Assembly (NCBI RefSeq): GCF_900101545.1
Contig: NZ_FMZU01000006.1
Location: 226,998 to 290,997 of the forward strand
Length of the DNA: 64,000 nt
From: Variovorax sp. CF079
GTDB taxonomy: Bacteria > Pseudomonadota > Gammaproteobacteria > Burkholderiales > Burkholderiaceae_C
Direction of reading: 5' to 3'
The notes under the pieces are model-generated. The model was not told the origin of the DNA and ran no database searches. It worked only from the letters and a program-made list of their open reading frames with translations. Shown here piece by piece: positions 43,509 to 52,900 of the stretch (position 1 is its first letter; every line of letters starts with the position of its first letter). The translations under genes and the position numbers were made by a program.

Positions 43509-44969
43509 TTAACGTGCGGATTGACTGAATTCGATGCATCGCCGGGCCAGCACTTGGGCCGGGTCAATGACGGGGACCCGCTTGCCCTGGACCTCGTAGT
43601 CGAGGTTCTGCTGAATCAGCAGCGGAAGCTCGGTGCATCCCAGAATCACCACCTCTGCACCGCTACGCACCAGGTGCCCGATCGCGTCCTCTACCGCGGC
43701 CCGGCAGTGATCGTCCAGGAAGCCTGCCTTGACGCCTCCGGGTCCGTAGATGACCTCCATGATCTGCTGCTGGACGACAGGCTCAGGCGTTGTCACTTGC
43801 CGCATCGCGCGTTCGATCTCGTCGTGATAGACGCGGCTCGCAACGGTCCCGGTGGTCGCGAGCAGGCCGATGTTCCTGAGGCCCGCGTACTCCCTCGTGA
43901 TGAATTCGACCGTCTCCCGCAGCATGTGGACGATCGGGATGTCCAGCATCGGCTGGATGTATTTCACGAACGCATGGGCTGTATTGCAGGGAATCGCGAT
44001 GATGTCGGCGTCGGCATCCTGCAGCTTCTTGCACGTGGCATACAACGCCAGCGTCGGATCGAGACCATCCCGAATCAGGTATTCGGTGCGGTCTGGAATC
44101 TGAGGGTTCTGCTCCACCACGAACTTGAGGTGGTCCTGATCCCGTGCCGCGGGTGTCGCCCGAACCAGGTTGTCAAGAAAGCTGACCGTGGCGGCCGGCC
44201 CGACGCCGCCCAGCACACCGATCTTGAACGGCCGCGTTCCGGAGGCATGGTTGGCTTCTGCGGCGAACTCGGCGTAGACCTGGTTCGAGTCGACGACCGC
44301 AAGGCCGGCCGCCGCGGCCTTGCTGTGCAAGCTGTCCATTGCGACGCACAGCACGGTACTTCCGACCAGAACCAGTTCAGCGCCCTGATCCGCAAGGTCG
44401 TCGTACGCGCGCTCGACAGCCTGAAGATCCGCCGCCGACACTGCATATTCCCCGAGGGATGAGGCACTCAGTGTTTCGATCGTTGCGGTGAGCTCCCGCA
44501 ACGCCGTGGCGCGCGGGTAGATCAATTCCAGGGCTCCGCCGTCGAAACGGCTTTCGAACAGGCCCAGCGACTTGACCGAAGCCGATGCGAGCACGCCGAT
44601 TCTTCGCACGCGCGGGTACCGGCTCGACACATGCCTCGCCAAGGCGTCAAGCATGCTCACGATCGGCGTTTCGGAGACCGGTGCCAGCTCGGACGCGAAT
44701 CGATGGGATTCGATCGTCGGCAGCAACACGCCCGCGAGATCGGTATCGTCCATCCGCCAGATCGAGTCGAAGAGGGCGATCTTGCCGCGCTCGATCTCGG
44801 CTTCGCAGGTCGCAGGTGCATCCTCGAATGCCGAATCCGGATCGAGCACGACTCGGTACTTCCGGGGCGCCTGGGCAGCGCAGATCGCTTCCATCTTCGC
44901 GGCGATATCGGCCGCCCCGAGATGCTCGGGCGGACCGACGACGAGAAGTGATCGGAGCCTCGGTGTCAT
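43509..44969 (-). CDS. Aspartate/glutamate racemase family protein, tandem two-domain form
   Basis: A 486-residue protein made of two Asp/Glu-racemase-fold units, where the family normally has one (~230-250 residues). The C-terminal unit is intact: KIGVLGGVGPAATVSFLDNL, Cys328 in IPCNTAHAF and Cys445 in ILGCTELPLL. The N-terminal unit has the same order of elements, but LPTIESH replaces the first cysteine motif (Thr85) and VGSTVL the second (Ser204), so it cannot carry out two-base cysteine racemisation. It may be structural or regulatory. The gene is divergent from a LysR regulator (96-bp gap). Aspartate or glutamate racemisation is expected; hydantoin-type substrates are possible. Confidence 0.83.
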   Translation of the reverse strand: MTPRLRSLLVVGPPEHLGAADIAAKMEAICAAQAPRKYRVVLDPDSAFEDAPATCEAEIERGKIALFDSIWRMDDTDLAGVLLPTIESHRFASELAPVSETPIVSMLDALARHVSSRYPRVRRIGVLASASVKSLGLFESRFDGGALELIYPRATALRELTATIETLSASSLGEYAVSAADLQAVERAYDDLADQGAELVLVGSTVLCVAMDSLHSKAAAAGLAVVDSNQVYAEFAAEANHASGTRPFKIGVLGGVGPAATVSFLDNLVRATPAARDQDHLKFVVEQNPQIPDRTEYLIRDGLDPTLALYATCKKLQDADADIIAIPCNTAHAFVKYIQPMLDIPIVHMLRETVEFITREYAGLRNIGLLATTGTVASRVYHDEIERAMRQVTTPEPVVQQQIMEVIYGPGGVKAGFLDDHCRAAVEDAIGHLVRSGAEVVILGCTELPLLIQQNLDYEVQGKRVPVIDPAQVLARRCIEFSQSAR

Positions 44970-45065
44970 GGATGGAGATTCTGGTTGGCGAGACGCCCTT
45001 TGTCGCATTGAAAGATGGCTGCAAACCATTAAGTGATCTAATACCCTGACTGCACAAGATTGATC

Positions 45066-45962
45066 ATGCGGCTCAAGCACATCGAGGTCTTCAACGCGAT
45101 CATGCTGACCGGAACGGTGAGCGGCGCGGCTCGCCTGCTTCACGTCACACAGCCCGCCGTCACCTTGACGCTGCAGCACGCCGAGTTGCAGCTGGGCTAT
45201 GCACTGTTCACTCGCCAGCGCAACAGGCTGGTGCCCACCAGCGAGGCCCAGGCGCTCTATCCGGAAGTGCAGTTGCTCGTGTCGCGGCTCGAATCCGTGC
45301 GGCGGCTTTCCACCAGCCTGCGCCGGGGCGGCCGCACCGAGTTGCGCCTGCTGATCGTTCCCTCCCTGGCCGTTCGCGCGCTGCCGGATGCCTTGAAGCT
45401 GTTTCGCAAGCGCTACCCCGACCTGGCCGTGGCGATACGAATGCTGCACTCGCACGAGGTGACCCAGGCGATTGCGCTGCGCGAAGGCGATGTGGGCATC
45501 GTCTATGGCGCCATCCAGCATCCCGGCGTCCAGCAGGTCCCCATCGCCGCGGGCCGTCTGGTCTGCGTGTCCCTCCGGTCCGGGCGCGCGAGCGACCGGC
45601 GTACCACGGTGGAATTGACCGAGCTCATGCGCAGCGGCTTCATCCGCATCGACGAGCGCGATCCGATCGGCGCCATGCTGGCCGAGCAGTGTGCCCACCA
45701 TGGCGGGGAGCCCGAAGGCGGCCTGACCGCGCAGACGCATCACATTGCCATGGTGTTTGCCGAACAGGGGCTCGGGCCGGCCATCGTCGACTCGTTCACG
45801 GCAGCCGCCACCACCAGTGATGCCTTGCAGGTGCGCACGCTGCTGCCGGAAGTACCGGTCAGCGTTCAGGCGCTGTTGCCGCAGGGGGAGCGATCGCCGA
45901 AACAGGCCGCTGATTTCATCGAGGCCTTCAAGGCGGTCATCGTCAGCGCCCCGTCCGGTTGA
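45066..45962 (+). CDS. LysR family transcriptional regulator
   Basis: A 298-residue LysR regulator: MRLKHIEVFNAIMLTGTVSGAARLLHVTQPAVTLTLQHAELQLGYALF is the DNA-binding domain and the rest the ligand domain. A TTG two codons upstream could also start it. It is divergent from the double-domain Asp/Glu racemase and probably controls it. Its ligand may be an amino acid. Confidence 0.88.
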   Translation: MRLKHIEVFNAIMLTGTVSGAARLLHVTQPAVTLTLQHAELQLGYALFTRQRNRLVPTSEAQALYPEVQLLVSRLESVRRLSTSLRRGGRTELRLLIVPSLAVRALPDALKLFRKRYPDLAVAIRMLHSHEVTQAIALREGDVGIVYGAIQHPGVQQVPIAAGRLVCVSLRSGRASDRRTTVELTELMRSGFIRIDERDPIGAMLAEQCAHHGGEPEGGLTAQTHHIAMVFAEQGLGPAIVDSFTAAATTSDALQVRTLLPEVPVSVQALLPQGERSPKQAADFIEAFKAVIVSAPSG

Positions 45963-46136
45963 GCCTCCTGCGCCAGGAGCAAGGCCCGAGGCCTACGCCC
46001 TTCGCGCTAGACCGTATTGCGAATAGGCGACCCCTGAGGCCACTCCTAGACTCCCGCGACGAGGTCTGAGAGGCGCGCACTTCCGCTGCGTCGCGGCTTG
46101 CGCCATGCGGGCCTACAGACTGCGCGCGGGGGTCGA

Positions 46137-48269
46137 ATGCAAGGTTCTTCGAGGTTCGTGTGGGCGCACTCTGCGCGCAAGTGGATCGCAGGCGCTCTCG
46201 GACTCGGGGCGCTCGTTGGCTGCCAGTGGGCCATGGCGCAGGCACCCGATGCCGAGGCGGCGGCCAGCAAGCAGGAGCAGGCGCGGCTCGCCGACACCGA
46301 CACGCTGCTCGCGCTCACCAACGACGGCGCGGTGCTCTATGCGCAGGACAGCCCCAAGCTCTCGGGCTATCAATACTGCAGCCAGGCGGTGGCGCTGGCC
46401 GAGGCCGGCGAGTTCCGCCAGAGCGTGCGCGCCGCGAGCAAGGCGCTGCACCTGGCCAACGCCACGCGCGACCCCAACCTGCTCGCGATGGCGAACCGCG
46501 ATCTCGCCATCGTCTACAGCTACTCGGGCCAGCTCGAGAAAGCCGAGGATTTCGCGCGCGAGGCGCTCAAGCATCCGGCGCGCGATCCCAAGCTGGTCGT
46601 CGGGCCGGTGCACAAGGTCATCGGCGACGTGCAGACCCGGCGCGGCGACTATGCCGGCGCGGTGCAGAGCTACGACACCGCGCTCGCCAACAGCTCGCAG
46701 CGTTATGCGCCGCTGGTGCAGTCCTCGCTCGTCAATGCGCTGATCGAGTCGGGCGAGCCGGCACGCGCGCGCCAGCTGCTCGGCACGCTGCCGCCGCCGC
46801 GCGAGGCGCCGCTGGCCGCGCAGCTCGAGCGCACGCGCGCGCGGCTGCTGCTGGCCGAGAACAAGCCGGCCGAGGCGCGCGACCTGTACCTGCAGCTGAC
46901 CACACGTTCGGTCGGCACCGACAGCGGCTACTACCAGCTCTGGGCCTGGGACGGCGTGGCGCGCAGCGAACTCGCGCTGGGGCAGAAGCAGGCCGCGGCC
47001 GAGGCGGTGGGCCGCGCGCTCGGCGGCGTCGATGCAGTGCGCGCGAAGTTCCGCAGCGAAGAATTCAAGATGGGTTTGTTCTCCGATCTGCAGGCCGTGT
47101 TCGAGCGCGGGGTCGGCCTCTACAGCGAGGTGGGCGATGCGCGCCAGGCCTTCGAACTCAGCGAGCGCAGCCGCTCGCGTGCGCTGCTCGACGCGGTGCG
47201 CGGCCGGGCCCGCGTGAGCAGCGAAGCGGCCGCGACCGTCGACCTCGCGACCCTGCAGCGCACGCTGGCGCCCGACGAACGCGTGCTGCAGTTCCATGCG
47301 CTGCCCGACCGCCTGCAGGCCTGGGTGGTCAGCCCCTCCGGCATCGAGGCGAAGAGCATCGCGATCAAGCGCGACGACCTGACCGAACTGGTCGAGACCT
47401 TCCGCAACTCGGTGGTGCGCGGCCGGCGCGCCGCCATCGCCAATGCCGACAAGCTGGGCGCCGCGCTGCTCGGTCCGCTCGCGTTGAAACCGGGCGAGCG
47501 CCTCATCATCGTGCCGCACGGGCCCTTGCATTACCTGCCTTTCCAGGCGCTGCGGCTGAACGGGCGCTACGTGATCGAGACGCATCCGGTCTCGGTCGCG
47601 CCCTCGATGAGCATCGCGGTGCAGCTCGCGCAGCGCTCGCCGCGCGTCGACGCCGCGCTCATCGCCTTCGGCAATCCGCGCATCGAAGACAAGTACGACC
47701 TGCCCGGCGCCGAGGTCGAGGTCAAGCAGCTCGCGCAGCTCTTCCCGCGCAACAACGTCTACATGGGCGCCGCCGCCACCAAGACGCAGTTTCGCGACGT
47801 GGCCTCGCGCGCACCGCTGATGCACGTGGCGGCCCATGCCGAAGCCGACCAGGTCGATCCACTCTACTCGCGCATCCTCCTGGCCAACGAAGGCGGCAAG
47901 CAGAACTTCCTGGAAGCGCACGAGATCCTCGGCCTGCCGATGCAGGGCACCGCGCTGGTCACGCTGTCGGCCTGCGAGTCGGGGTTGGGCCGCATCGCGC
48001 AGGGCGACGAGGTGCTGGGCTTCACGCGCTCCTTTCTCTCCGCAGGCACGTCGAGCCTGATCTCCTCGCTGTGGCCGGTGTCGGACGACGCCACCGCCAT
48101 TCTCATGAGCACGCTCTATGCCGAACTGGCCAAGGGCAGGGACATCCAGCAGGCCATGCAGGCCGGGCAGCTGGCCGTATTGAAGGAACCCCGCATGTCG
48201 CATCCGTTCTTCTGGGCCCCGTTCAACCTGATCGGCAACTGGCGGTTGAAGGTGGGGAGCCCGGCATGA
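46137..48269 (+). CDS. CHAT domain-containing protein (caspase-like, exported)
   Basis: A 710-residue protein. An N-terminal export signal contains the lipobox-like LVGC (Cys29), with AMAQA as an alternative signal peptidase I site. TPR-like helical repeats cover about 80-330 (NRDLAIVYSYSGQLEKAEDFAREAL). A C-terminal CHAT protease domain covers about 400-705 with the dyad His567 (HVAAHAEAD) and Cys613 (TLSACESGLG). CHAT domains are caspase-clan proteases. The gene overlaps tpsB by ATGA and heads a three-gene operon with TpsB and TpsA. Processing or quality control of the secreted TpsA is the likely role, by inference. Confidence 0.87.
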   Translation: MQGSSRFVWAHSARKWIAGALGLGALVGCQWAMAQAPDAEAAASKQEQARLADTDTLLALTNDGAVLYAQDSPKLSGYQYCSQAVALAEAGEFRQSVRAASKALHLANATRDPNLLAMANRDLAIVYSYSGQLEKAEDFAREALKHPARDPKLVVGPVHKVIGDVQTRRGDYAGAVQSYDTALANSSQRYAPLVQSSLVNALIESGEPARARQLLGTLPPPREAPLAAQLERTRARLLLAENKPAEARDLYLQLTTRSVGTDSGYYQLWAWDGVARSELALGQKQAAAEAVGRALGGVDAVRAKFRSEEFKMGLFSDLQAVFERGVGLYSEVGDARQAFELSERSRSRALLDAVRGRARVSSEAAATVDLATLQRTLAPDERVLQFHALPDRLQAWVVSPSGIEAKSIAIKRDDLTELVETFRNSVVRGRRAAIANADKLGAALLGPLALKPGERLIIVPHGPLHYLPFQALRLNGRYVIETHPVSVAPSMSIAVQLAQRSPRVDAALIAFGNPRIEDKYDLPGAEVEVKQLAQLFPRNNVYMGAAATKTQFRDVASRAPLMHVAAHAEADQVDPLYSRILLANEGGKQNFLEAHEILGLPMQGTALVTLSACESGLGRIAQGDEVLGFTRSFLSAGTSSLISSLWPVSDDATAILMSTLYAELAKGRDIQQAMQAGQLAVLKEPRMSHPFFWAPFNLIGNWRLKVGSPA

Positions 48270-49936
48270 GGGGCGTCGGCTCGGTGGTGGCTGTCGCGCT
48301 GGCGCTGGCCGCGCAGGTCGCGCAGGCCGCGGACGAAGAGGCCACGACGCTGCTGCCCACCCAGGATCCGTGCGGAAGCTGCGACCGCCAGGTCGCGCAG
48401 GCCTCGCCCGCGCCGCAAAGCCTGCCCGCGCCGCCCGTGCCGGCGGCCGCGTTCCGCCTCAACGACCTGCGCCTCAACGGCGTCAAGGCGCTCAGCAACG
48501 AAGAGCTGCAAAGCATCACGCAGCCCTACATCGGCCGCGACGTGACGCTCGGCGATCTGGAGGCGCTGGCGCAGGCCATCACCGCCAGGTACCGCGAGCG
48601 CGGCTATTTCCTCGCGCAGGCGGTGGTGCCGGTGCAGACCGTGCAGGACGGCGTGGTGGAGATCAGCGTGATCGAAGGCCGGCTCGGCAAGATCGACGTG
48701 ATCGTGGCGCCCGATGCGCCGATCGCCGAGGCCCGCGTGCGCGCCTTCCTCGCGCCGGTGCAGCCGGGGGACGCGGTCAGTGCGCAAAGCTACGAACGCG
48801 CGATGCTGTTGCTGTCGGACCAGCCCGGCATCCGTGTCGCCTCCGGCTTGCAGGAAGGCACGCAGCCCGGCACCACCGATCTTTCGGTCGAGGTGACGGC
48901 GGCGCGGCGCTGGGTCTTCACCGCCGAGGCCGACAACCACGGCACCAAGGAGTCCGGCCGCTACCGCGTCGGTGGCAGCGCGCGCTGGCTCAGTCCCTTC
49001 GGCATCGGCGACAACCTCGACATGCGCGCGATGGTGTCCAACGACAACGGGCTGGTGTTCGGCCGCGTGGCCTACGAGGCGCCGATCGGCAGCAACGGGT
49101 GGCGCGCCGGCGTGGGCCTGGCGCGCGTCAACTACGAGCTCGGTGGCCAGTTCGCCGACCTCGATGCGCAGGGCACGGCCAACGTGCTCGACTTCTCGCT
49201 CAACTACCCGCTGATCCGCCAGCGCCAGCAGAACCTGTTTCTGCGCCTGGGCGCCGACGTCAAGGACCTCGAGGACGAGTTCGGTGCGGTGGGCTTCACC
49301 ACGAAGAAGCGGGTGCAGGGCCTCGGCCTCGGCTGGACCTGGGAGCGGCGCGACGAGGTGCTGGGCGGCGGCTACTGGGCCAGTTCCGGCACGCTCTACC
49401 GCGGCAAGCTGGACATCCGCGATCCGCAGACCCTCGCGTTCGACCAGAGCCTCGGAGGCCACCGCACCCAAGGTGATTTCACCAAGCTGAGCTTCCTGGT
49501 CTCGCGGCTGCAGGCCATCGTGCCGCGCCATTCGCTCTACCTGTCGCTCGGCGGCCAGTGGGCCAGCAAGAACCTCGATGCCTCGGAAAAGCTCGCGCTC
49601 GGCGGCGCGCGCGCGGTGCGCGCCTATCCCTCGGGCGAGGTGCTGGCGGACGAGGGCGTGATCGGCATCGTCGAATGGCGCTGGTCCTACAACGAGGAGC
49701 TCACGCCCTTCGTGTTCTACGACGCGGCGCGCGGCAAGCTGGCGCGCGACCCGGCGCTCTTCGACGGCGTGAACCGCCTGAGCCTGCGCGGCTACGGCAT
49801 CGGCGTTTCGTGGGCGCGGCCCGGCAACTTCGCCATCAACGCGACGCTCGCCTGGCGCGACGGCACCCGCCCGGCGCAGACCGACGGCGGCGGCCGCAAT
49901 CCGCGGCTCTACGTACAAGCGCAGAAAGCGTTCTGA
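48266..49936 (+). CDS. ShlB/FhaC/HecB family TpsB outer-membrane transporter
   Basis: The outer-membrane translocator of a two-partner secretion system. The 556-residue product has a signal peptide (ending AQVAQAA) and a proline-rich linker with a cysteine pair (PCGSCD). A POTRA region lies at about 62-145 (RLNGVKALSNEELQSITQPYIGRDVTLGDLEALAQAIT), with VQTVQDGVVEISVIEGRLG in its second half. A 16-stranded barrel follows from about 200. The ARAVRAYPSGEVLADEG stretch corresponds to the conserved L6-loop motif. The C-terminal residue is Phe, as usual for barrel proteins. It overlaps the CHAT gene and ends one base before tpsA. Confidence 0.92.
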   Translation: MRGVGSVVAVALALAAQVAQAADEEATTLLPTQDPCGSCDRQVAQASPAPQSLPAPPVPAAAFRLNDLRLNGVKALSNEELQSITQPYIGRDVTLGDLEALAQAITARYRERGYFLAQAVVPVQTVQDGVVEISVIEGRLGKIDVIVAPDAPIAEARVRAFLAPVQPGDAVSAQSYERAMLLLSDQPGIRVASGLQEGTQPGTTDLSVEVTAARRWVFTAEADNHGTKESGRYRVGGSARWLSPFGIGDNLDMRAMVSNDNGLVFGRVAYEAPIGSNGWRAGVGLARVNYELGGQFADLDAQGTANVLDFSLNYPLIRQRQQNLFLRLGADVKDLEDEFGAVGFTTKKRVQGLGLGWTWERRDEVLGGGYWASSGTLYRGKLDIRDPQTLAFDQSLGGHRTQGDFTKLSFLVSRLQAIVPRHSLYLSLGGQWASKNLDASEKLALGGARAVRAYPSGEVLADEGVIGIVEWRWSYNEELTPFVFYDAARGKLARDPALFDGVNRLSLRGYGIGVSWARPGNFAINATLAWRDGTRPAQTDGGGRNPRLYVQAQKAF

Positions 49937-49937
49937 C

Positions 49938-52900
49938 ATGAAACACCCCCCCAACTCCGCGCGCTTCAGCATGCGTCCCGTGGCGCTGGCCATGGCGTGC
50001 ATGGGCGCCGCACCGGCCTTCGCGCAACTGCCGAGCTGGAACAACTTCCAGGTGCGCGGCGGCGCCGTCGCGGTCGGCGTGCCGACGGCCGGCGGTACGC
50101 AGCTGGGCATCGTGCAGGGCACGCAGCGCGCCATCGTCGACTGGCAGGGCTTCTCCATCGGCCCGGGCCATGCGGTCAACATCGCGCAACCGGGCGCCAG
50201 CAGCGTGCTGCTCAACCGCGTCACGGGCAACGAGCTTTCCACCATCGCGGGCGCGTTGAATGCCAATGGGCGCGTGTTCCTGGTCAATCCCAACGGCGTG
50301 TTGTTCGGCAACGGCGCGAGCGTGAATGTCGGCGGGCTGGTCGCGTCGACGCTCAAGATGAGCACCAGCGACAGCGCTTTCATGAGCGGCACCGAGCGCT
50401 TCGAATTCAAGCAGGACGGCACTGCCTTCGGCACGGTCGAGAACCGCGGTGGCATCAGGGCGCAGGGCGGCGGCACCATCGCGCTGATCGGCGCGCAGGT
50501 CAGCAACAGCGGCAGCATCGTCGCGCAGGGCGGCACCGCCGGGCTGGTGTCGGGCGACACGGTGACGGTCGATTTCGCGGGTGACGGGCTCACCACCTTC
50601 AAGGTCTCGTCCGGCCTCTACAGCGGCGTCGCCAACAGCGGCGTGGTGCAGGCCGATGGCGGGCGCGTCGTGATGATGGCGACCGCGGGCAGCGAACTCG
50701 CGCAAGGCGTGGTCAACACGCGCGGCGTGCTGCGCGCCGATTCTCTGGCTTCGCGCAACGGCGAGATCGTGCTCGACAGCGGCGGCTCGGCAGCGGGCGT
50801 CACCATCAGCGGCGGTCTGCTGTCCGCCGCCGGCAACGGCGCAGGTCTGACGGGCGGCTCGGTCGACGTCAAGGGGCGGACGATCCTGCTGCAGCCCGGC
50901 GCGCCGGACGATGGCGGAGTCATCGACGCCAGCGGCGGCGCCGGCGGCGGCCGCATCCGGCTGCAGGCCACGGCGGTCGGCGGCGATCCGCAGACCGGCG
51001 CGATCGCCGTCGCCGCGGGCAGCCGCATCAGCGCCGATGCCACCGTGGCCGGCAATGGCGGCGACATCCGCCTGATGGGCGAGCGCACGCTGCGCGCCCA
51101 CGGGACGCTTACGGCCCGCGGCGGGCCGAACGGCGGCGACGGCGGCTACATCGAGACCTCGGGCGGCTACGCCATGCCGGCGGGCGAGAGCAACGGCGGC
51201 ATCGATCTCGCGGGCCTGGGCACCGACGCGTCGGCACCGCGCGGCACCGCGGGCACCTGGCTGATCGATCCCTTCAACGTCACCATCGTCAACGGCGCGG
51301 CCGACGGCGGCCTCACGAGCAATCCTTTCGCCCCGATCGCCGACTCCACCATCCAGGACGGCGACATCAACAACGCCCTCAACGGCGGCACCAGCGTGCG
51401 CATCACCACCGGCAATCCCGCCGCCGGTGCGGCGACCGTCGGCGACATCGTGATGGACGACGTGCGGATCGAGTACAGCGGCAACAAGGGCGCGCTCACC
51501 TTCCAGCTCGATGCCCATCGCAGCGTGCGCGGCAACGGCGCCTCGGTCATCGCGTCGATCGGCGATCCGCTGAACGTGATCTTCAACGCCGATGCGAACG
51601 GCGCCGGTGCCGCCGTCGGCGGCGGCCAGGTCAGCTTCGACGGCGCCATCTACACCAACGGCGGCATCGTGTCGATGAACGGCGCCTGGGCCAACGCCAG
51701 CAACGAGATGTGCAGCATCTGCCTGACCGGCGCGCTGATCGACACGCGCACCGGCAACCAGCAGCTGATCCCCGGGACTCCTGGGTTCTATACCGGCGGC
51801 AGCAACGCAGGCACGGGCGGCTCGGTGCAGCTCACCGGCGTCAGCACCGGCCCGAGCAACGGTGCCACGACCAACGGCGCGGTGTTCTACCAGAACAGCA
51901 CGATCACCACCGCCACGGGCAACGTGACGATCTTCGGCAGCCACAGCGCGGGCAGCGGCGTCCAGATCGAAAACTTCGGGGCCAGCGCCACCATCGTCAC
52001 CACCAGCGGCAACGTGTCGGTGACGGGCATCGGCAGCTTCACCAGCAACAGCTCCGAAGCGCCGGGCCACGGTGTCGTGATCAACGGCGAAACGATCACC
52101 ACCGTCGACGGCAACATCACGGTCACGGGGCGCCGGCTGGCCGGCGGCACGGCCGGCAACGGCGTGCTGCTGCGCGACGGCGCGCTGCTGCAGACCACCG
52201 GCAGCGGCGACATCATCGTCACGGGCCAGTCCGACGGCGGTGCCGCGGGCGTGAACATCGCGCCCGCGGCATCGGCGACCGCACCGCCGGCCGGCCGCAT
52301 CGACGGCAACCGCAACGTCGTGTTGCGCGCGGTCAACGACGGCAGCACCGATGCGCTCGCGATCGGCGGCACGGTGCGCGCGGGCAATGCGCTCGACCTG
52401 CGGCCCGGCGGCGTGGACCTCGCGGGCAACGCGTTGGACCGCCCGGACGTGCCGATCACGCTCGGCGGCACGGCGGCCACCGGCTTCGCGGTCTCGGCCG
52501 CCGAGTTCACGCGCCTCACCACGCCGACCATCGTGGCCGGCAGCAACGCGCATGCGGCCAACATCGATGTGGTGGGCCCGCTCGCGCTGACTTCGGCGCT
52601 CACGCTGCAGAACGGCGCGGGCGGCAACATCACCCTCGGCGCAGCGGTGTCGACGCCGCAGCTCGGCCTCTTGAGCGCCGGCAACATCACGCAGGCGGCT
52701 GCTGCTGCGATCGCGGCCGGCACCCTGCTCGCACGCTCGACCGGCGGCAGCGTGGAGTTGCGCAATCCGCAGAACAGCGTGGGCACGGTCGGCGGCGGCG
52801 CGGCGGGAAGCTTCGCCTACGTGGATGCAGACGCGGTCACCGTCGGGCCGGTGACGGTGACCGGCTTCGATGCCGCGAGCAACCTGCCGCAGCCGGTCTC

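Noticed and set aside
46113..48203. Antisense frame of nearly 700 codons opposite the CHAT gene
   Set aside because: Composition (Arg/Ala/Gln/His-rich) and lack of motifs mark it as a mirror of the third-position GC bias of the real gene.
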